A stretch of 58,338 nucleotides of DNA from Catenulispora rubra (GCF_015356825.1 NZ_JAACYW010000040.1:1-58338), one strand, 5' to 3'; counted from the first letter of the stretch, positions 33,359 through 42,131 are shown. Made by a program: numbers and translations. Notes: generated from the letters alone by a model not told the origin.

Positions 33359-35380
33359 ATGACCAATGCCGTACCACGGCACCGCCGACGAATAGCCACG
33401 GCCACGACCATGACGGCCGTCGCGGCTTTCGTGACCGCCGGCGTGGCGCTGGCCGCGCCGTCGAACGCCGACTCCGGCTCGGCGACGATCGCAGGCAGCA
33501 CCCCGGCCTATGCGACCGCCTCCAACGACCTCGGGCAGACCGGTACCGCCGCGCCGCTGAGTGTGCGGGTGTACCTCTCGGGTCAGGACGCGGCTGGGCT
33601 GGAGGCCTATGCCCGCGCCGTGAGTGACCCGTCGAGTGCCAGCTACAAGCACTACCTGAGCGCCGCTCAGGTGCAGAGCCGGTTCGGGGCCTCGCAGAAG
33701 CAGATCGATGCGGTCGCCGCTTGGCTGAAGCAGTCGGGTCTGAACGTCACCGGGACGAACACCCACTGGATCGACGTCACCGGTACCGTTGCCGCCGCGC
33801 AGAAGGCTTTCGGCACGCAGCTGCACAACTTCGCCACTTCTGAGGGCACGCTGCGTGCGCCGAAGAGTGACGTGAAGGTGCCGTCGGGGCTGGCCGGCGT
33901 GATCCTCGGTGTGACCGGGTTGTCGCAGAGCACGACGCATGCGGTCACCAACCACACGAAGGACCCGGCCACCACCACGAAGAAGGGCGGGATCTCCAAC
34001 AACGACCCGTCCTGCTCGGACTACTACGGCCAGAAGGCGGCGCCGTCCTCGGCTCCGGCCGTGCCGGCCGGGTACACCACGCCGGCCACGCTGGCGCAGT
34101 GCTCGGTGGTCCCGTCCGAGCTCCGCAAGGCGTACGGCGTCTCCAGCACCGGGCTGACCGGTAAGGGCGCCACGATCGCGATCGTCAACTGGTACGGCTC
34201 GCCGACGATGGAGGCCGACGCCAACCAGTACTCGGTCAACCACGGTGACAAGGCGTTCGCGCCCGGGCAGTACTCCGAGGTGAACGACCCGTCGCAGTAC
34301 ACGAACCAGGCCCTGTGCGGGTTCGGCGACTACGGAGAGGAGTCGCTGGACGTCGACATGGCCCACGGCCTCGCGCCGGACGCCAAGGTCATCACGGTCG
34401 CCGCGAACTCCTGCTTCGACAGCGACCTGATCGCGGCCGAGGCGAAGATCGTCGACAGCCACCTGGCCGACATCGTGTCGAACAGCTGGGGCGAGCTGCA
34501 GTACACCACCGGCGGCGACATCGACCCGGCGGTGACGAAGGCGTTCGACCAGATCTTCATGCAGGGCGCGGCCGAGGGCATCGCCTTCGACTTCTCCTCC
34601 GGCGACTGCATGAACAACGACGCCTACTCCATCTCCAAGGGCCTGAACTGCGACCCGACCTCGTCGCGCGCGCAGATCGAGTGGCCGACCGGCTCCTCGT
34701 GGGTCACCTCGGTCGGCGGTACCGCGCTGGCGCTGAACAAGCAGGGCGGCTACGGCTTCGAGGCCCCGATGGGCGACACCCGCAGCGGGCGCACTGCTCC
34801 CGGCGCGGCCTCGTGGACCCCGGCCGGCCAGACCTTCGGCGGTGGCGGCGGCGTCAGCGAGAGCGAGGCGCAGCCCTGGTACCAGAGCTGGACGGTCCCG
34901 AACAAGCTGTCCACCACGCTGATGAGCGGCGCCAAGGCCTCCAAGCCGATGCGCACCATCCCGGACATCTCGCTGAACGGCGACCTGTACTTCAGCAGCA
35001 CCCTGGTCGGCCAGACCACCAACGGCGTCTACAGCGAGGGCGGCTTCGGCGGCACCTCGGTGTCCGCGCCCTCCTGGGCGGGCTTCCTGGCCGACGCGCA
35101 GCAGGCGCAGTGGGGCGTGCCGGTCGGCTTCGCGAACCCGGCGATCTACGCCCGTTCGTGGCTGGCCAACGACGTGCTCCAGACCCCGAAGCAGATCGCG
35201 ACCTCGCCGACGCACTCGGTGGTCTTCCAGTACCCGGCCAGCAGCCCCGCTGCCGGCCAGTACCGGCTGATCCAGTACGGCCTGGACGAGGGCCTGCCGG
35301 CCGCCCGCGGCTACGACGAGGCGACCGGTGTCGGCTCGCCGAACGCCTGGTTCCTGCGCTCGTTCGGCTTCGGCTTCTGA
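33359..35380 (+). CDS. Secreted S53 (sedolisin/kumamolisin-like) serine-carboxyl peptidase
   Basis: The product is 673 residues. The signal peptide ends near residue 33. The S53 activation propeptide follows (about 65-190: YKHYLSAAQVQSRFGASQKQI). The catalytic domain begins near ELRKAYGVSSTGLTGKG. Expected catalytic residues are visible: E327 and D331 in GEESLDVDMAHGLAP, oxyanion D415 in FSSGD, and S566 in GGTSVSAP. A C-terminal GVGSPNAW fits the calcium site. Such enzymes digest protein at acid pH outside the cell. AAGGGA precedes the ATG. Confidence 0.93.
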   Translation: MTNAVPRHRRRIATATTMTAVAAFVTAGVALAAPSNADSGSATIAGSTPAYATASNDLGQTGTAAPLSVRVYLSGQDAAGLEAYARAVSDPSSASYKHYLSAAQVQSRFGASQKQIDAVAAWLKQSGLNVTGTNTHWIDVTGTVAAAQKAFGTQLHNFATSEGTLRAPKSDVKVPSGLAGVILGVTGLSQSTTHAVTNHTKDPATTTKKGGISNNDPSCSDYYGQKAAPSSAPAVPAGYTTPATLAQCSVVPSELRKAYGVSSTGLTGKGATIAIVNWYGSPTMEADANQYSVNHGDKAFAPGQYSEVNDPSQYTNQALCGFGDYGEESLDVDMAHGLAPDAKVITVAANSCFDSDLIAAEAKIVDSHLADIVSNSWGELQYTTGGDIDPAVTKAFDQIFMQGAAEGIAFDFSSGDCMNNDAYSISKGLNCDPTSSRAQIEWPTGSSWVTSVGGTALALNKQGGYGFEAPMGDTRSGRTAPGAASWTPAGQTFGGGGGVSESEAQPWYQSWTVPNKLSTTLMSGAKASKPMRTIPDISLNGDLYFSSTLVGQTTNGVYSEGGFGGTSVSAPSWAGFLADAQQAQWGVPVGFANPAIYARSWLANDVLQTPKQIATSPTHSVVFQYPASSPAAGQYRLIQYGLDEGLPAARGYDEATGVGSPNAWFLRSFGFGF

Positions 35381-35420
35381 GCACCTGAATCGGTGACGGA
35401 GTCCGCGCTGTCATGAACGG

Positions 35421-35456
35421 ACCGGCCGCTTCGCCCTTCGGGGCGGGGCGGCCGGT
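35421..35456. terminator. Terminator between the S53 and sigma-factor genes
   Basis: ACCGGCCGC (35421-35429) pairs with GCGGCCGGT (35448-35456), followed by TTGTTGT on the plus strand. It lies between convergent genes and could serve both. Confidence 0.8.
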
Positions 35457-35492
35457 TTGTTGTGGAGGCTCGGTGGACGTTGGGTTCGGAAC

Positions 35493-36707
35493 CTACGCCC
35501 GCAGCTTCCTGGCCCGCGCATCCAAGTAGCGCTGCTCGGCGATACTCGCCGTGGCCTTCGCCGCGCGCCGAAAGTTCTCATACGCGCCGTCCGTGTCCCC
35601 GGCCATCTCCAGCAGATGCGCCCGCACCGACAGCAGCCGGTGGTGCTTGGCCATCCGCTCGTCGGCGTCGAGCGTCGCCAGCACTGCGAGCCCGGCCTCT
35701 GGCCCCTCGATCTCGGCGAGTGCGACCGCGCGGTTCAACGTCACCATCGGGTTCGGCGCGATCCGTTCCAGGACCAGGTACAGCGTGTGGATCTGCCGCC
35801 AGTCGGTGTCCGCGGGGTCGGTGGCGACGGCGTGCGTGGCGGCTATGGCCGCCTGCAACTGGTACGTCCCCAACTCCGTGCCGCCCAGCGAGTTCTTCGC
35901 CAGCTCCAGCCCTTCGGCGATCAGCTCGGCGTCCCACTTGGTCCGGTCCTGCTCGTTCAGCGGCACCAGGTCGCCGCCCGCCGTCGTGCGCGCCTCGCGC
36001 CGGGAGTGTGTCAGCAGCATCAGCGCCAGGAGCCCGGTCACCTCGCCGTCGTCCAGCAGCTGCGCGTGCACCATCCGGGTCAGCCGAATCGCCTCGGTCG
36101 CGAGGTCGACGCGGTCCAGGTCCGCGCCGGACGACGCGGTGTAGCCCTCGTTGAAGATCAGGTAGAGCACGTGCAGTACGACCTGCAGCCGCTCTTCGCG
36201 CTCGGGTCCTTCTGGAAGCTCGAACCTGCTCCCGGCCGCCTTGACGCGCTGCTTGGCGCGGCTGATCCGGGCCGCCAGCGTGGCCTCCGGGACGAGGAAC
36301 GCGCGGGCGATCTCGGCGGTCGTCAGGCCGCCGACGGCGCGCAGCGTCAACGCGGTCTGCGAGGCCGCGGTCAGCGTCGGGTGGCAGCACAGGAAGAGCA
36401 GGACCAGGGTGTCGTCGGTGTCCGGGACCTCGTCCGGGACCGCCTCGGAAGCCCAGACCTGCTCTTCCCGTTCACGCCGTGCGGAGTCGCTGCGCACCTG
36501 GTCGATGAGCCGGCGGGAGGCGACCGTGGTCAGCCAGCCGCGCGGGTTGTCCGGCAGGCCCTCGGCCGGCCACTGGACCGCGGCGGCCAGGACGGCCTCC
36601 TGCACCGCGTCCTCGCAGCCCTCGAACCTGCCGTACCGGCGCACCAGGGCGCCGAGGACCTGCGGGGCCAGTTCGCGGAGCAGGTCCTCGATCGCCGGTG
36701 CTGTCAT
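35493..36707 (-). CDS. ECF RNA polymerase sigma factor, ECF42 type with DUF6596/TPR C-terminus
   Basis: The product is 404 residues. Sigma region 2 is about residues 15-80 (GCEDAVQEAVLAAAVQWPAEGLPDNPRGWLTTVASRRLID in pieces), region 4 about 110-165 (LTTAEIARAFLVPEATLAARISRAKQRV). The long C-terminal extension with LQVVLHVLYLIFNEGYTASSG and TPR-like helices is characteristic of ECF42. These lack an anti-sigma factor and are encoded beside DGPF/YCII proteins, as here: the ATG overlaps the stop of the YCII gene (ATGA). The C-terminal domain is thought to be needed for activity. Confidence 0.92.
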   Translation of the reverse strand: MTAPAIEDLLRELAPQVLGALVRRYGRFEGCEDAVQEAVLAAAVQWPAEGLPDNPRGWLTTVASRRLIDQVRSDSARREREEQVWASEAVPDEVPDTDDTLVLLFLCCHPTLTAASQTALTLRAVGGLTTAEIARAFLVPEATLAARISRAKQRVKAAGSRFELPEGPEREERLQVVLHVLYLIFNEGYTASSGADLDRVDLATEAIRLTRMVHAQLLDDGEVTGLLALMLLTHSRREARTTAGGDLVPLNEQDRTKWDAELIAEGLELAKNSLGGTELGTYQLQAAIAATHAVATDPADTDWRQIHTLYLVLERIAPNPMVTLNRAVALAEIEGPEAGLAVLATLDADERMAKHHRLLSVRAHLLEMAGDTDGAYENFRRAAKATASIAEQRYLDARARKLRA

Positions 36708-37075
36708 GCCTCCAATTGTCCATCGGAGAACATGACCTGGCGCACTTCCACCCCGAGCCCGTCGATCGAGGCGTCCGGGATCTGCGTGGCCAGCTCGACG
36801 GCCCGCGCCTTGTCCTCGACGTCGATCAGGTAGAAGCCGCCCAGGTACTCCTTGGCCTCCAGGAACGGGCCGTCGGTGACGACCGGCTGGCTGTTGCGGA
36901 CCCGCACCACGGCCGCCTGCGACGGGTCGACCAGCGCCTGGGTCAGGATCAGCTCCCCGGAGTCCTTCAGGGACTGCATGAACCGGCCGTGGCCCTCGCC
37001 GATCCCGGCCTTCTCCTCGTCGGTCAGCGCGTCCAGCACGGCGGGGTTGATGTGCAGGCTGATCAGGAACTTCAT
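36704..37075 (-). CDS. YCII-related (DGPF domain) protein
   Basis: The product is 123 residues. YCII fold with VTDGPFLEAKEYLGGFYLIDVEDKARAVELA, containing the DGPF motif. Family members are small dimeric proteins of unclear, possibly enzymatic, function and are the usual target and neighbour of ECF42 sigma factors. AAGGAG lies eight bases before ATG. Upstream is a 20-base element mirrored on the divergent side (37113-37206). Confidence 0.9.
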   Translation of the reverse strand: MKFLISLHINPAVLDALTDEEKAGIGEGHGRFMQSLKDSGELILTQALVDPSQAAVVRVRNSQPVVTDGPFLEAKEYLGGFYLIDVEDKARAVELATQIPDASIDGLGVEVRQVMFSDGQLEA

Positions 37076-37112
37076 CTCGATACTCCTTGTGTCTCGGACG
37101 CCCGGCGGCGCC

Positions 37113-37206
37113 CTTCACCCGGTTGTCGGAGCCGTCACGGGGTTCTTGACATCTTCCGCCGAACCGACGTCAAAGACCGGCGGGCCGCTCCGACGACCCG
37201 GTGAAG
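37113..37206. promoter_or_regulatory. Mirrored 20-bp elements in the divergent promoter region
   Basis: CTTCACCCGGTTGTCGGAGC at 37113-37132 is matched in inverted orientation by GCTCCGACGACCCGGTGAAG at 37187-37206 (18 of 20 positions). Each copy has the same orientation relative to the gene it precedes, the YCII gene on the left and the small membrane protein on the right, ending 38 and 24 bases before their starts. They may be promoter elements read by the ECF sigma factor or a regulator site. Confidence 0.5.
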
Positions 37207-37229
37207 ACGTCGAGAAGAGGAGACAAGAG

Positions 37230-37475
37230 ATGCGTACGAACCGGGCCTGGCTGGGACTGACACTGCTCATGCTGCCGACGCTGATCGTCGCGATGGACAT
37301 GACCGGGCTCGTCGCGGCCGTGATCTTCGCGGCGCTCTCGGTGCTGGTGTTCGTGATGCGCCCGGTCGAGTCGCAGCCGGATGAACCGGCCGCCGCTGTC
37401 AACGAACCGGCCACCGAATCGGCCGTCACCAGCGCCGCATCGGCCGTCCCGGAGCCGGTGGCGGCCTCCCATTGA
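37230..37475 (+). CDS. Small two-helix membrane protein, possible internally deleted MFS transporter
   Basis: The product is 81 residues. The N-terminus RAWLGLTLLMLPTLIVAMDMTGL closely resembles the first helix of DHA2-type MFS exporters (…LLLPTLLVSMDMTVL…). It then runs directly into a second helix, VAAVIFAALSVLVFVMRPV, like the last helix of such transporters, and an Ala/Glu/Pro-rich tail. AGAGGAGA lies seven bases before ATG, so it is probably translated. It may be a collapsed transporter gene or a genuine small protein. It is divergent from the YCII/ECF42 operon. Confidence 0.65.
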   Translation: MRTNRAWLGLTLLMLPTLIVAMDMTGLVAAVIFAALSVLVFVMRPVESQPDEPAAAVNEPATESAVTSAASAVPEPVAASH

Positions 37476-37662
37476 GATCCGTCCGTATGGGTGACTTTTC
37501 GAGGTTCCTTTCACAAAGCTCTGACCTGCGGAGACGGTGAGTCAAGGCCCGGTTTTCCAGGCGGGGGGCGCTGTCGCTCGGAAGATGTAGTCCGGTTTAC
37601 GAGCGATGGCCGGAAAGTGTAGAGCTTGCGGTGGTTCGCACCTCCAACGTCAGGGAGCTTCA

Positions 37663-37902
37663 ATGAGCATCCGCAAAACCCTCGCGGCCGTGGCTTGCGC
37701 CGCGTTCGCGGTCCTGGGCACTGCCGGCACCGCCTCCGCCTCCGGCGCGGGCGCGATCGGCAGCGCGTTCGGCTCGCCCGGTCTGCTGTCCGGCAACGTG
37801 ATCCAGGTTCCGGTCAACATCCCGGTCAACGTGTGCGGCGACAACGTCGGCATCCTGTCGGCGCTGCTCGGCACCGCCGGCACCGTCTGCGTCAACCGCT
37901 GA
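37663..37902 (+). CDS. Short chaplin
   Basis: The product is 79 residues. The signal peptide ends near TASA (about residue 27). One chaplin domain follows (GNVIQVPVNIPVNVCGDNVGILSALLGTAGTVCVN) with the two conserved cysteines that form a disulphide. Chaplins assemble into amyloid-like films that make aerial hyphae and spores hydrophobic. No sorting signal is present, so it is a short, freely secreted chaplin. GGGAG lies before ATG, and a terminator follows 15 bases after the stop. Confidence 0.92.
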   Translation: MSIRKTLAAVACAAFAVLGTAGTASASGAGAIGSAFGSPGLLSGNVIQVPVNIPVNVCGDNVGILSALLGTAGTVCVNR

Positions 37903-37917
37903 CGTTCCAGCTCCCCA

Positions 37918-37949
37918 AGGACCCCGGGCCACATGTGGCCCGGGGTCCT
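37918..37949 (+). terminator. Terminator after the chaplin gene
   Basis: A perfect 32-base palindrome: AGGACCCCGGGCCACA followed directly by its complement TGTGGCCCGGGGTCCT. It lies between the chaplin and glutamate decarboxylase genes. Confidence 0.85.
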
Positions 37950-38040
37950 GCCTTTCCCGCCGGTCGGCACCTCATGGTTTGCCATATGCGGCAGTGCGGG
38001 AGAGCGTTGTTCGGGAGTCTGTTCTCAAGGAGGCGCACGG

Positions 38041-39432
38041 ATGTCGCACAGCCACAGCGAACGCGATCTGAGTGGGGACGTGGACGTCAACCCACTGTTC
38101 GCCCGGCCGGGGGAGTTGCGCAGCCGGCCCCGGACCCGGCTGGCAGACCTGCCGATGCTGCCCGAGACCGCCTACCAGGTGGTGCACGACGAGGCCATGC
38201 TCGACGGCAACGCCCGGCTGAACCTGGCGACGTTCGTCGGTACCTGGATGGACGACCAGGCGCGCCGGCTGTACCTCGAAGCCTTCGACAAGAACATGAT
38301 CGACAAGGACGAGTACCCGAGCACCGCCGCGATCGAGGAGCGGTGCTGGCGGATCCTGGCCGACCTGTGGCACGCCCCGGACCCGGCGCGCGCCATCGGC
38401 ACCTCGACCATCGGCTCCTCCGAGGCGTGCATGCTCGGCGGCCTGGCGCTCAAGCGGCGCTGGCAGGAGGCGCGGCGCGCGGCGGGCAAGCCCGCCGACC
38501 GGCCGAACCTGGTGATGAGCTCGGCGGTGCAGGTCGTGTGGGAGAAGTTCTGCAACTACTGGGACGTCGAGGCGCGCTACGTCCCGATCACCGAGGAGCA
38601 CAAGACGCTCGACGGCACGGACCTGAAGTCCTACGTCGACGAGAACACCATCGGCGTGGTCAGCATCCTCGGCGTCACCTACACGGGCATGTACGAACCC
38701 GTGCTGGAGGTCAGCCGGGCCCTGGACGAGATCCAGCACGAGACCGGCCTGGACATCGCGATCCACGTCGACGGCGCCTCCGGGGCCATGGTCGCCCCGT
38801 TCCTGCAGCCGCACCTGGAGTGGGACTTCCGGGTCCCGCGCGTGGCCTCGATCAACACCTCCGGCCACAAGTACGGGCTCGTCAACCCGGGCCTGGGCTG
38901 GGTCCTGTGGCGGGACCGGGACCTGCTGCCGGAGAGCCTGGTGTTCAAGGTGAGCTACCTCGGCGGCGAGATGCCGACGTTCGGCCTGAACTTCTCGCGC
39001 CCGGCCGCGCAGGTGCTGGTGCAGTACTTCCAGTTCCTGCGGCTGGGCCGGCTCGGGTACCACGAGGTGCAGAAGGCATCCCAGGACGTGGCGAAGTACC
39101 TCGCCGACCGGATCGGCGCGATGGCGGCCTTCGAGCTCTGGAACGACGCCTCCGACATCCCCGTCTTCGCCTGGCGGCAGAAGCCCGGCCACGGCACCAA
39201 CTGGACGCTGTACGACGTCTCCGACCGGCTGCGGATGAAGGGGTGGCTGGTGCCGGCGTACCCGATGCCGGACAACCTGTCCGACACGGTGGTGCAGCGC
39301 GTGGTGATCCGGAACGGGATGAGCATGGATCTGGCCACGAACCTGCTCGCCGACATCGAGGAGGCGGTCGCCTACCTCGACAAGCTGACCCAGCCGCTGC
39401 CGGACGCCGAACGCTCGGTGTTCCACCACTGA
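38041..39432 (+). CDS. gad: Glutamate decarboxylase
   Basis: The product is 463 residues, close to E. coli GadB. PLP-dependent decarboxylase group II landmarks are TSTIGSSEACMLGGLALKRRW, AIHVDGASGAMVAPFL and NTSGHKYGLVNPGLGW, with the cofactor lysine at K277. It converts glutamate to GABA and consumes a proton, serving acid tolerance or nitrogen metabolism. AAGGAGG precedes the ATG by eight bases. No GABA antiporter is next to it. Confidence 0.94.
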   Translation: MSHSHSERDLSGDVDVNPLFARPGELRSRPRTRLADLPMLPETAYQVVHDEAMLDGNARLNLATFVGTWMDDQARRLYLEAFDKNMIDKDEYPSTAAIEERCWRILADLWHAPDPARAIGTSTIGSSEACMLGGLALKRRWQEARRAAGKPADRPNLVMSSAVQVVWEKFCNYWDVEARYVPITEEHKTLDGTDLKSYVDENTIGVVSILGVTYTGMYEPVLEVSRALDEIQHETGLDIAIHVDGASGAMVAPFLQPHLEWDFRVPRVASINTSGHKYGLVNPGLGWVLWRDRDLLPESLVFKVSYLGGEMPTFGLNFSRPAAQVLVQYFQFLRLGRLGYHEVQKASQDVAKYLADRIGAMAAFELWNDASDIPVFAWRQKPGHGTNWTLYDVSDRLRMKGWLVPAYPMPDNLSDTVVQRVVIRNGMSMDLATNLLADIEEAVAYLDKLTQPLPDAERSVFHH

Positions 39433-39470
39433 GCCGCGAACACTGACAGGCAGAGCATTCCGGAGCCCCC

Positions 39471-40274
39471 TCAGGCCGCGTGCTCGGCGAGGAAACCGGT
39501 CATCAGCGCCAGCCACTCCGCCGGCCGCTCGGCGAACGGCAGGTGCCCGGTCGCGATCCGGGCCAGGCGCGCGCCCGGGATCTTTACCGCCAGCTCCTCG
39601 TGCAGGTGCGGGGAGACCAGCGGGTCCGCCGTGGTCGAGATGACCAGCGTCGGCGCGGCGATCGAGCCCAGGTCGCCGCGCACGTCGACCCGGCGGACCA
39701 GGTCCACGTGCTCGGGCGTGCCGGCCGGGATGAGCCCGGCCAGGCCGTCGATCGCCAGCCGCAGGTGGCTTTCGGGGGTGGCGTCCAGGGTCTCGGCACC
39801 GAACGCGACGAGCGTGAGGAACTCCGAGAGCCGGACCGCGTCGCCGGCCTGGTAGAGGTCGTTCCACAGCTTCGCCGCGAGGTCCAGCCGCGCGTCCCGG
39901 TAGGCGAAGGTCGCCGTCAGGATCAGGGCGCTGACGCGCTCGGGGTACCTGGCCGCCGCCCGGATCGCCACCGGCCCGCCGAGCGAGAACCCGGCCAGCG
40001 CGAAGCGCTCCAGCCCTTCGGCGTCGGCTGCGGCGACCAGCTGGTCGGCCAGGAAGTCCACGCTCAGCGGCCCGGCGGCGCGCGGCGTCCGGCCGGTCCC
40101 CGGAAAGTCGATCCCGACCACGGTGTGCCCGGCGCCCAGGCCGTCCAGGACCGGGCCGTAGTTCAGGGCGATGCTCCCGCCCGCGCCGTGCGCCAGCAGC
40201 AAGCCGGGGCCGGTGCCCCCGACGGTGCGGGCCAGGACGGGCTCGGTGGCGAACGGCGTGCCGACGACAGGCAT
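39471..40274 (-). CDS. Alpha/beta hydrolase
   Basis: The product is 267 residues. Catalytic triad candidates are Ser in GFSLGG, Asp in STTADPLV and His in IATGHLPFAE; the oxyanion region is LLAHGAGGS. The fold is that of esterases and haloperoxidase-like hydrolases; the substrate is unknown. GAGGGGG lies before ATG. Two palindromic TGTAGC-type operators lie 22-72 bases upstream, so it is probably repressed by a TetR-like regulator not encoded nearby. Confidence 0.88.
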   Translation of the reverse strand: MPVVGTPFATEPVLARTVGGTGPGLLLAHGAGGSIALNYGPVLDGLGAGHTVVGIDFPGTGRTPRAAGPLSVDFLADQLVAAADAEGLERFALAGFSLGGPVAIRAAARYPERVSALILTATFAYRDARLDLAAKLWNDLYQAGDAVRLSEFLTLVAFGAETLDATPESHLRLAIDGLAGLIPAGTPEHVDLVRRVDVRGDLGSIAAPTLVISTTADPLVSPHLHEELAVKIPGARLARIATGHLPFAERPAEWLALMTGFLAEHAA

Positions 40275-40295
40275 GGAAGCCCCCTCACAAGTATT

Positions 40296-40346
40296 TGTAG
40301 CGGTCGCTACAGAAGAACGGTACCACGTTCTGTATCGGTCGCTACA
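40296..40346. promoter_or_regulatory. Twin 16-bp palindromic operators
   Basis: TGTAGCGGTCGCTACA (40296-40311) and TGTATCGGTCGCTACA (40331-40346) are 35 bp apart start to start. The first is a perfect 6-4-6 inverted repeat. The form suits a TetR-family dimer pair. Both lie directly upstream of the alpha/beta hydrolase gene. Confidence 0.75.
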
Positions 40347-40390
40347 TAAGAGTTGGAGGTGCTCCCACCGGGTCGGGTGGCGAGTTTGCT

Positions 40391-40903
40391 CTAGATGATC
40401 GTCCGCGAGAACACGCTGTGCCCGTGCGCCTCAGCCCGGCGGGCCAGCGCCCGGAACTGTTCGACGGAACTCCGCGCCTCGACGAAGTCGACGAACGTGA
40501 CCTCGGGGATCTCCATCCACTGCGCGGCGAGCATCGGCACGTGGTCGTCGGTCACCGCGGCCAGCGTCGTGACCCAGTCCTCCGGCATCACCTGCAACAG
40601 CAACCCGGACTCCCACGGCGACTGCTCGCCGGGGCGCTCCTCCCCGTAGGGCCACGTCTCCTGGTCCGGCCACACCAGCCGCGGCCCCACACCGCGCCGG
40701 ATCTTGAACGGCACGCCCTCGGCGAACGCGACCAGCTGCCCGACCACCACGTGCACGTCGAGCCCCTTGGCCTCGAACCAGTCGGCCCCGTGGTCGTCGA
40801 GCCCCACCTCGGCGGGCTCCCGCCAATCCCCGCCCGGCCCCACCGCCCACGCGATCGCCGTCGCCGGGTCCGGCGCGCGGAAGTAGTCATGAAACACGCC
40901 CAT
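40391..40903 (-). CDS. Hypothetical protein (actinobacterial family)
   Basis: The product is 170 residues and cytoplasmic, with no signal peptide or membrane helix. It begins MGVFHDYFRAPDPATAIAW, with a central VGLDDHGADWFEAKGLDVHVVVGQLVAFAEGVPF and a C-terminus EVTFVDFVEARSSVEQFRALARRAEAHG. I have seen similar proteins in actinomycetes without an assigned function. ATG at 40903 fits the family start, although the frame is open further upstream. Confidence 0.7.
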   Translation of the reverse strand: MGVFHDYFRAPDPATAIAWAVGPGGDWREPAEVGLDDHGADWFEAKGLDVHVVVGQLVAFAEGVPFKIRRGVGPRLVWPDQETWPYGEERPGEQSPWESGLLLQVMPEDWVTTLAAVTDDHVPMLAAQWMEIPEVTFVDFVEARSSVEQFRALARRAEAHGHSVFSRTII

Positions 40904-41080
40904 GACGAGAGCGTAGCCGCCGGTCAGGACAGTTTCGGGGGGGATGGCCCAACCGCTGAGCCCAATGCTGAGGCCGTTCCTGAACCGCCGCACCACCGAC
41001 GCCTACCGTTCGGCCACTGCTGAGATCCGAGCCGCCGCAACAGAATCTTGATGTCCCCGGGCGTGCCTATGCTTGCCCGC

Positions 41081-42127
41081 ATGGCGAGGAAGAAGAAGCG
41101 GCTGCCAAAGGATTTCGACACCACGCTCCGCTCCGGCGACTTGGACGCGATGAAGGCGGTCTTCGACACCACCGAGCTCGACGCCCACGACGGCATGTAC
41201 GGCCCGACCGCGCTCGGCATGTATGGCATCCCGCTGGAACTGGTCGCCTGGCTGGTCGAGCAGGGCGCCGACGTCGAGGCCGTCGACCGCTCCGGCCACG
41301 CCCCGCTGTGGCGGCACGCACGTGTCGGCCACGACGCGATCGTCACCGCCCTGCTGGACGCTGGCGCCGACTTCCAGGACCTCGAGCGGCCCGCGCTCCA
41401 CTCGGCCGCCGAAGGCGCCAAGCCCTCCACGGTGCGCCTTCTCCTGGAACGCGGCGCGGATCCCCTCGTCCTCAGAGGCCAGTTGACGGCGCTCGCCTCG
41501 GGCCTTCAGTACTGCTCCAACATCGACCTGCCGAGGATGGCCGAGGTCGCCCGGATCCTCCTCGACGCCGGTACTCCCATCACTCTCACGATGCGCGAAC
41601 GCATTGAGGCGATCGGCAAACGCTTCGAGTTCTACCGAGCGGGCTTCAATCCGGACTACATCGACGAGGCCGACGCCGGCCTGAACCGCCTCTACGAGCT
41701 GTTCGGCGTCACTCCGGTCGGACAGCGCCGCACTCACGACGGCACCTCCCCGATCACCGTGACCGCCACCGCCTGGCCCGATCGGCATCAAGAACTCTGG
41801 GACTACCTGGTCCCCGGCCGGGGCCCGGCTGCCACGGCCCAGGGCGAGGCCATCCGCATCACCGGCCGCCTCGCGCACGAAGTCCTCGACAACGGCGGCA
41901 TCAACTGGGACAGCGACTTCCGGTCGATGGCCCGCACCCTGCCGACCTTGTTCGCCTTCGGCATACCGCTGCCGGACGCGCAGCTGAACGAGGCGACCAC
42001 GCTGGCCCTGAACTACCGCCGCAACAGCCCTGAGGAGCACATCCAGCGGCTCAGCGAACTGGCGGTGTGGTGGGTGCTCGCCAACCCCGAGCCCCTGCCG
42101 GCGCCGGAGCCGGCCTACACCCGCTAG
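41081..42127 (+). CDS. Ankyrin repeat protein
   Basis: The product is 348 residues. Ankyrin repeats occupy about residues 15-165 (AWLVEQGADVEAVDRSGHAPLWRHARVGHDAIVTALLDAGADF, STVRLLLERGADPL in pieces). The C-terminal half (about 170-348) is not recognisable. ATG at 41081 follows TATGCT by about seven bases, suggesting a leaderless transcript. Ankyrin repeats mediate protein binding; the partner is unknown. It converges on the molybdopterin gene with only four bases between stops. Confidence 0.8.
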   Translation: MARKKKRLPKDFDTTLRSGDLDAMKAVFDTTELDAHDGMYGPTALGMYGIPLELVAWLVEQGADVEAVDRSGHAPLWRHARVGHDAIVTALLDAGADFQDLERPALHSAAEGAKPSTVRLLLERGADPLVLRGQLTALASGLQYCSNIDLPRMAEVARILLDAGTPITLTMRERIEAIGKRFEFYRAGFNPDYIDEADAGLNRLYELFGVTPVGQRRTHDGTSPITVTATAWPDRHQELWDYLVPGRGPAATAQGEAIRITGRLAHEVLDNGGINWDSDFRSMARTLPTLFAFGIPLPDAQLNEATTLALNYRRNSPEEHIQRLSELAVWWVLANPEPLPAPEPAYTR

Positions 42128-42131
42128 CTGA

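Noticed and set aside
35457..36833. Plus-strand frames over the ECF42 gene
   Set aside because: Shadow frames of a gene with clear sigma regions and a coupled neighbour.
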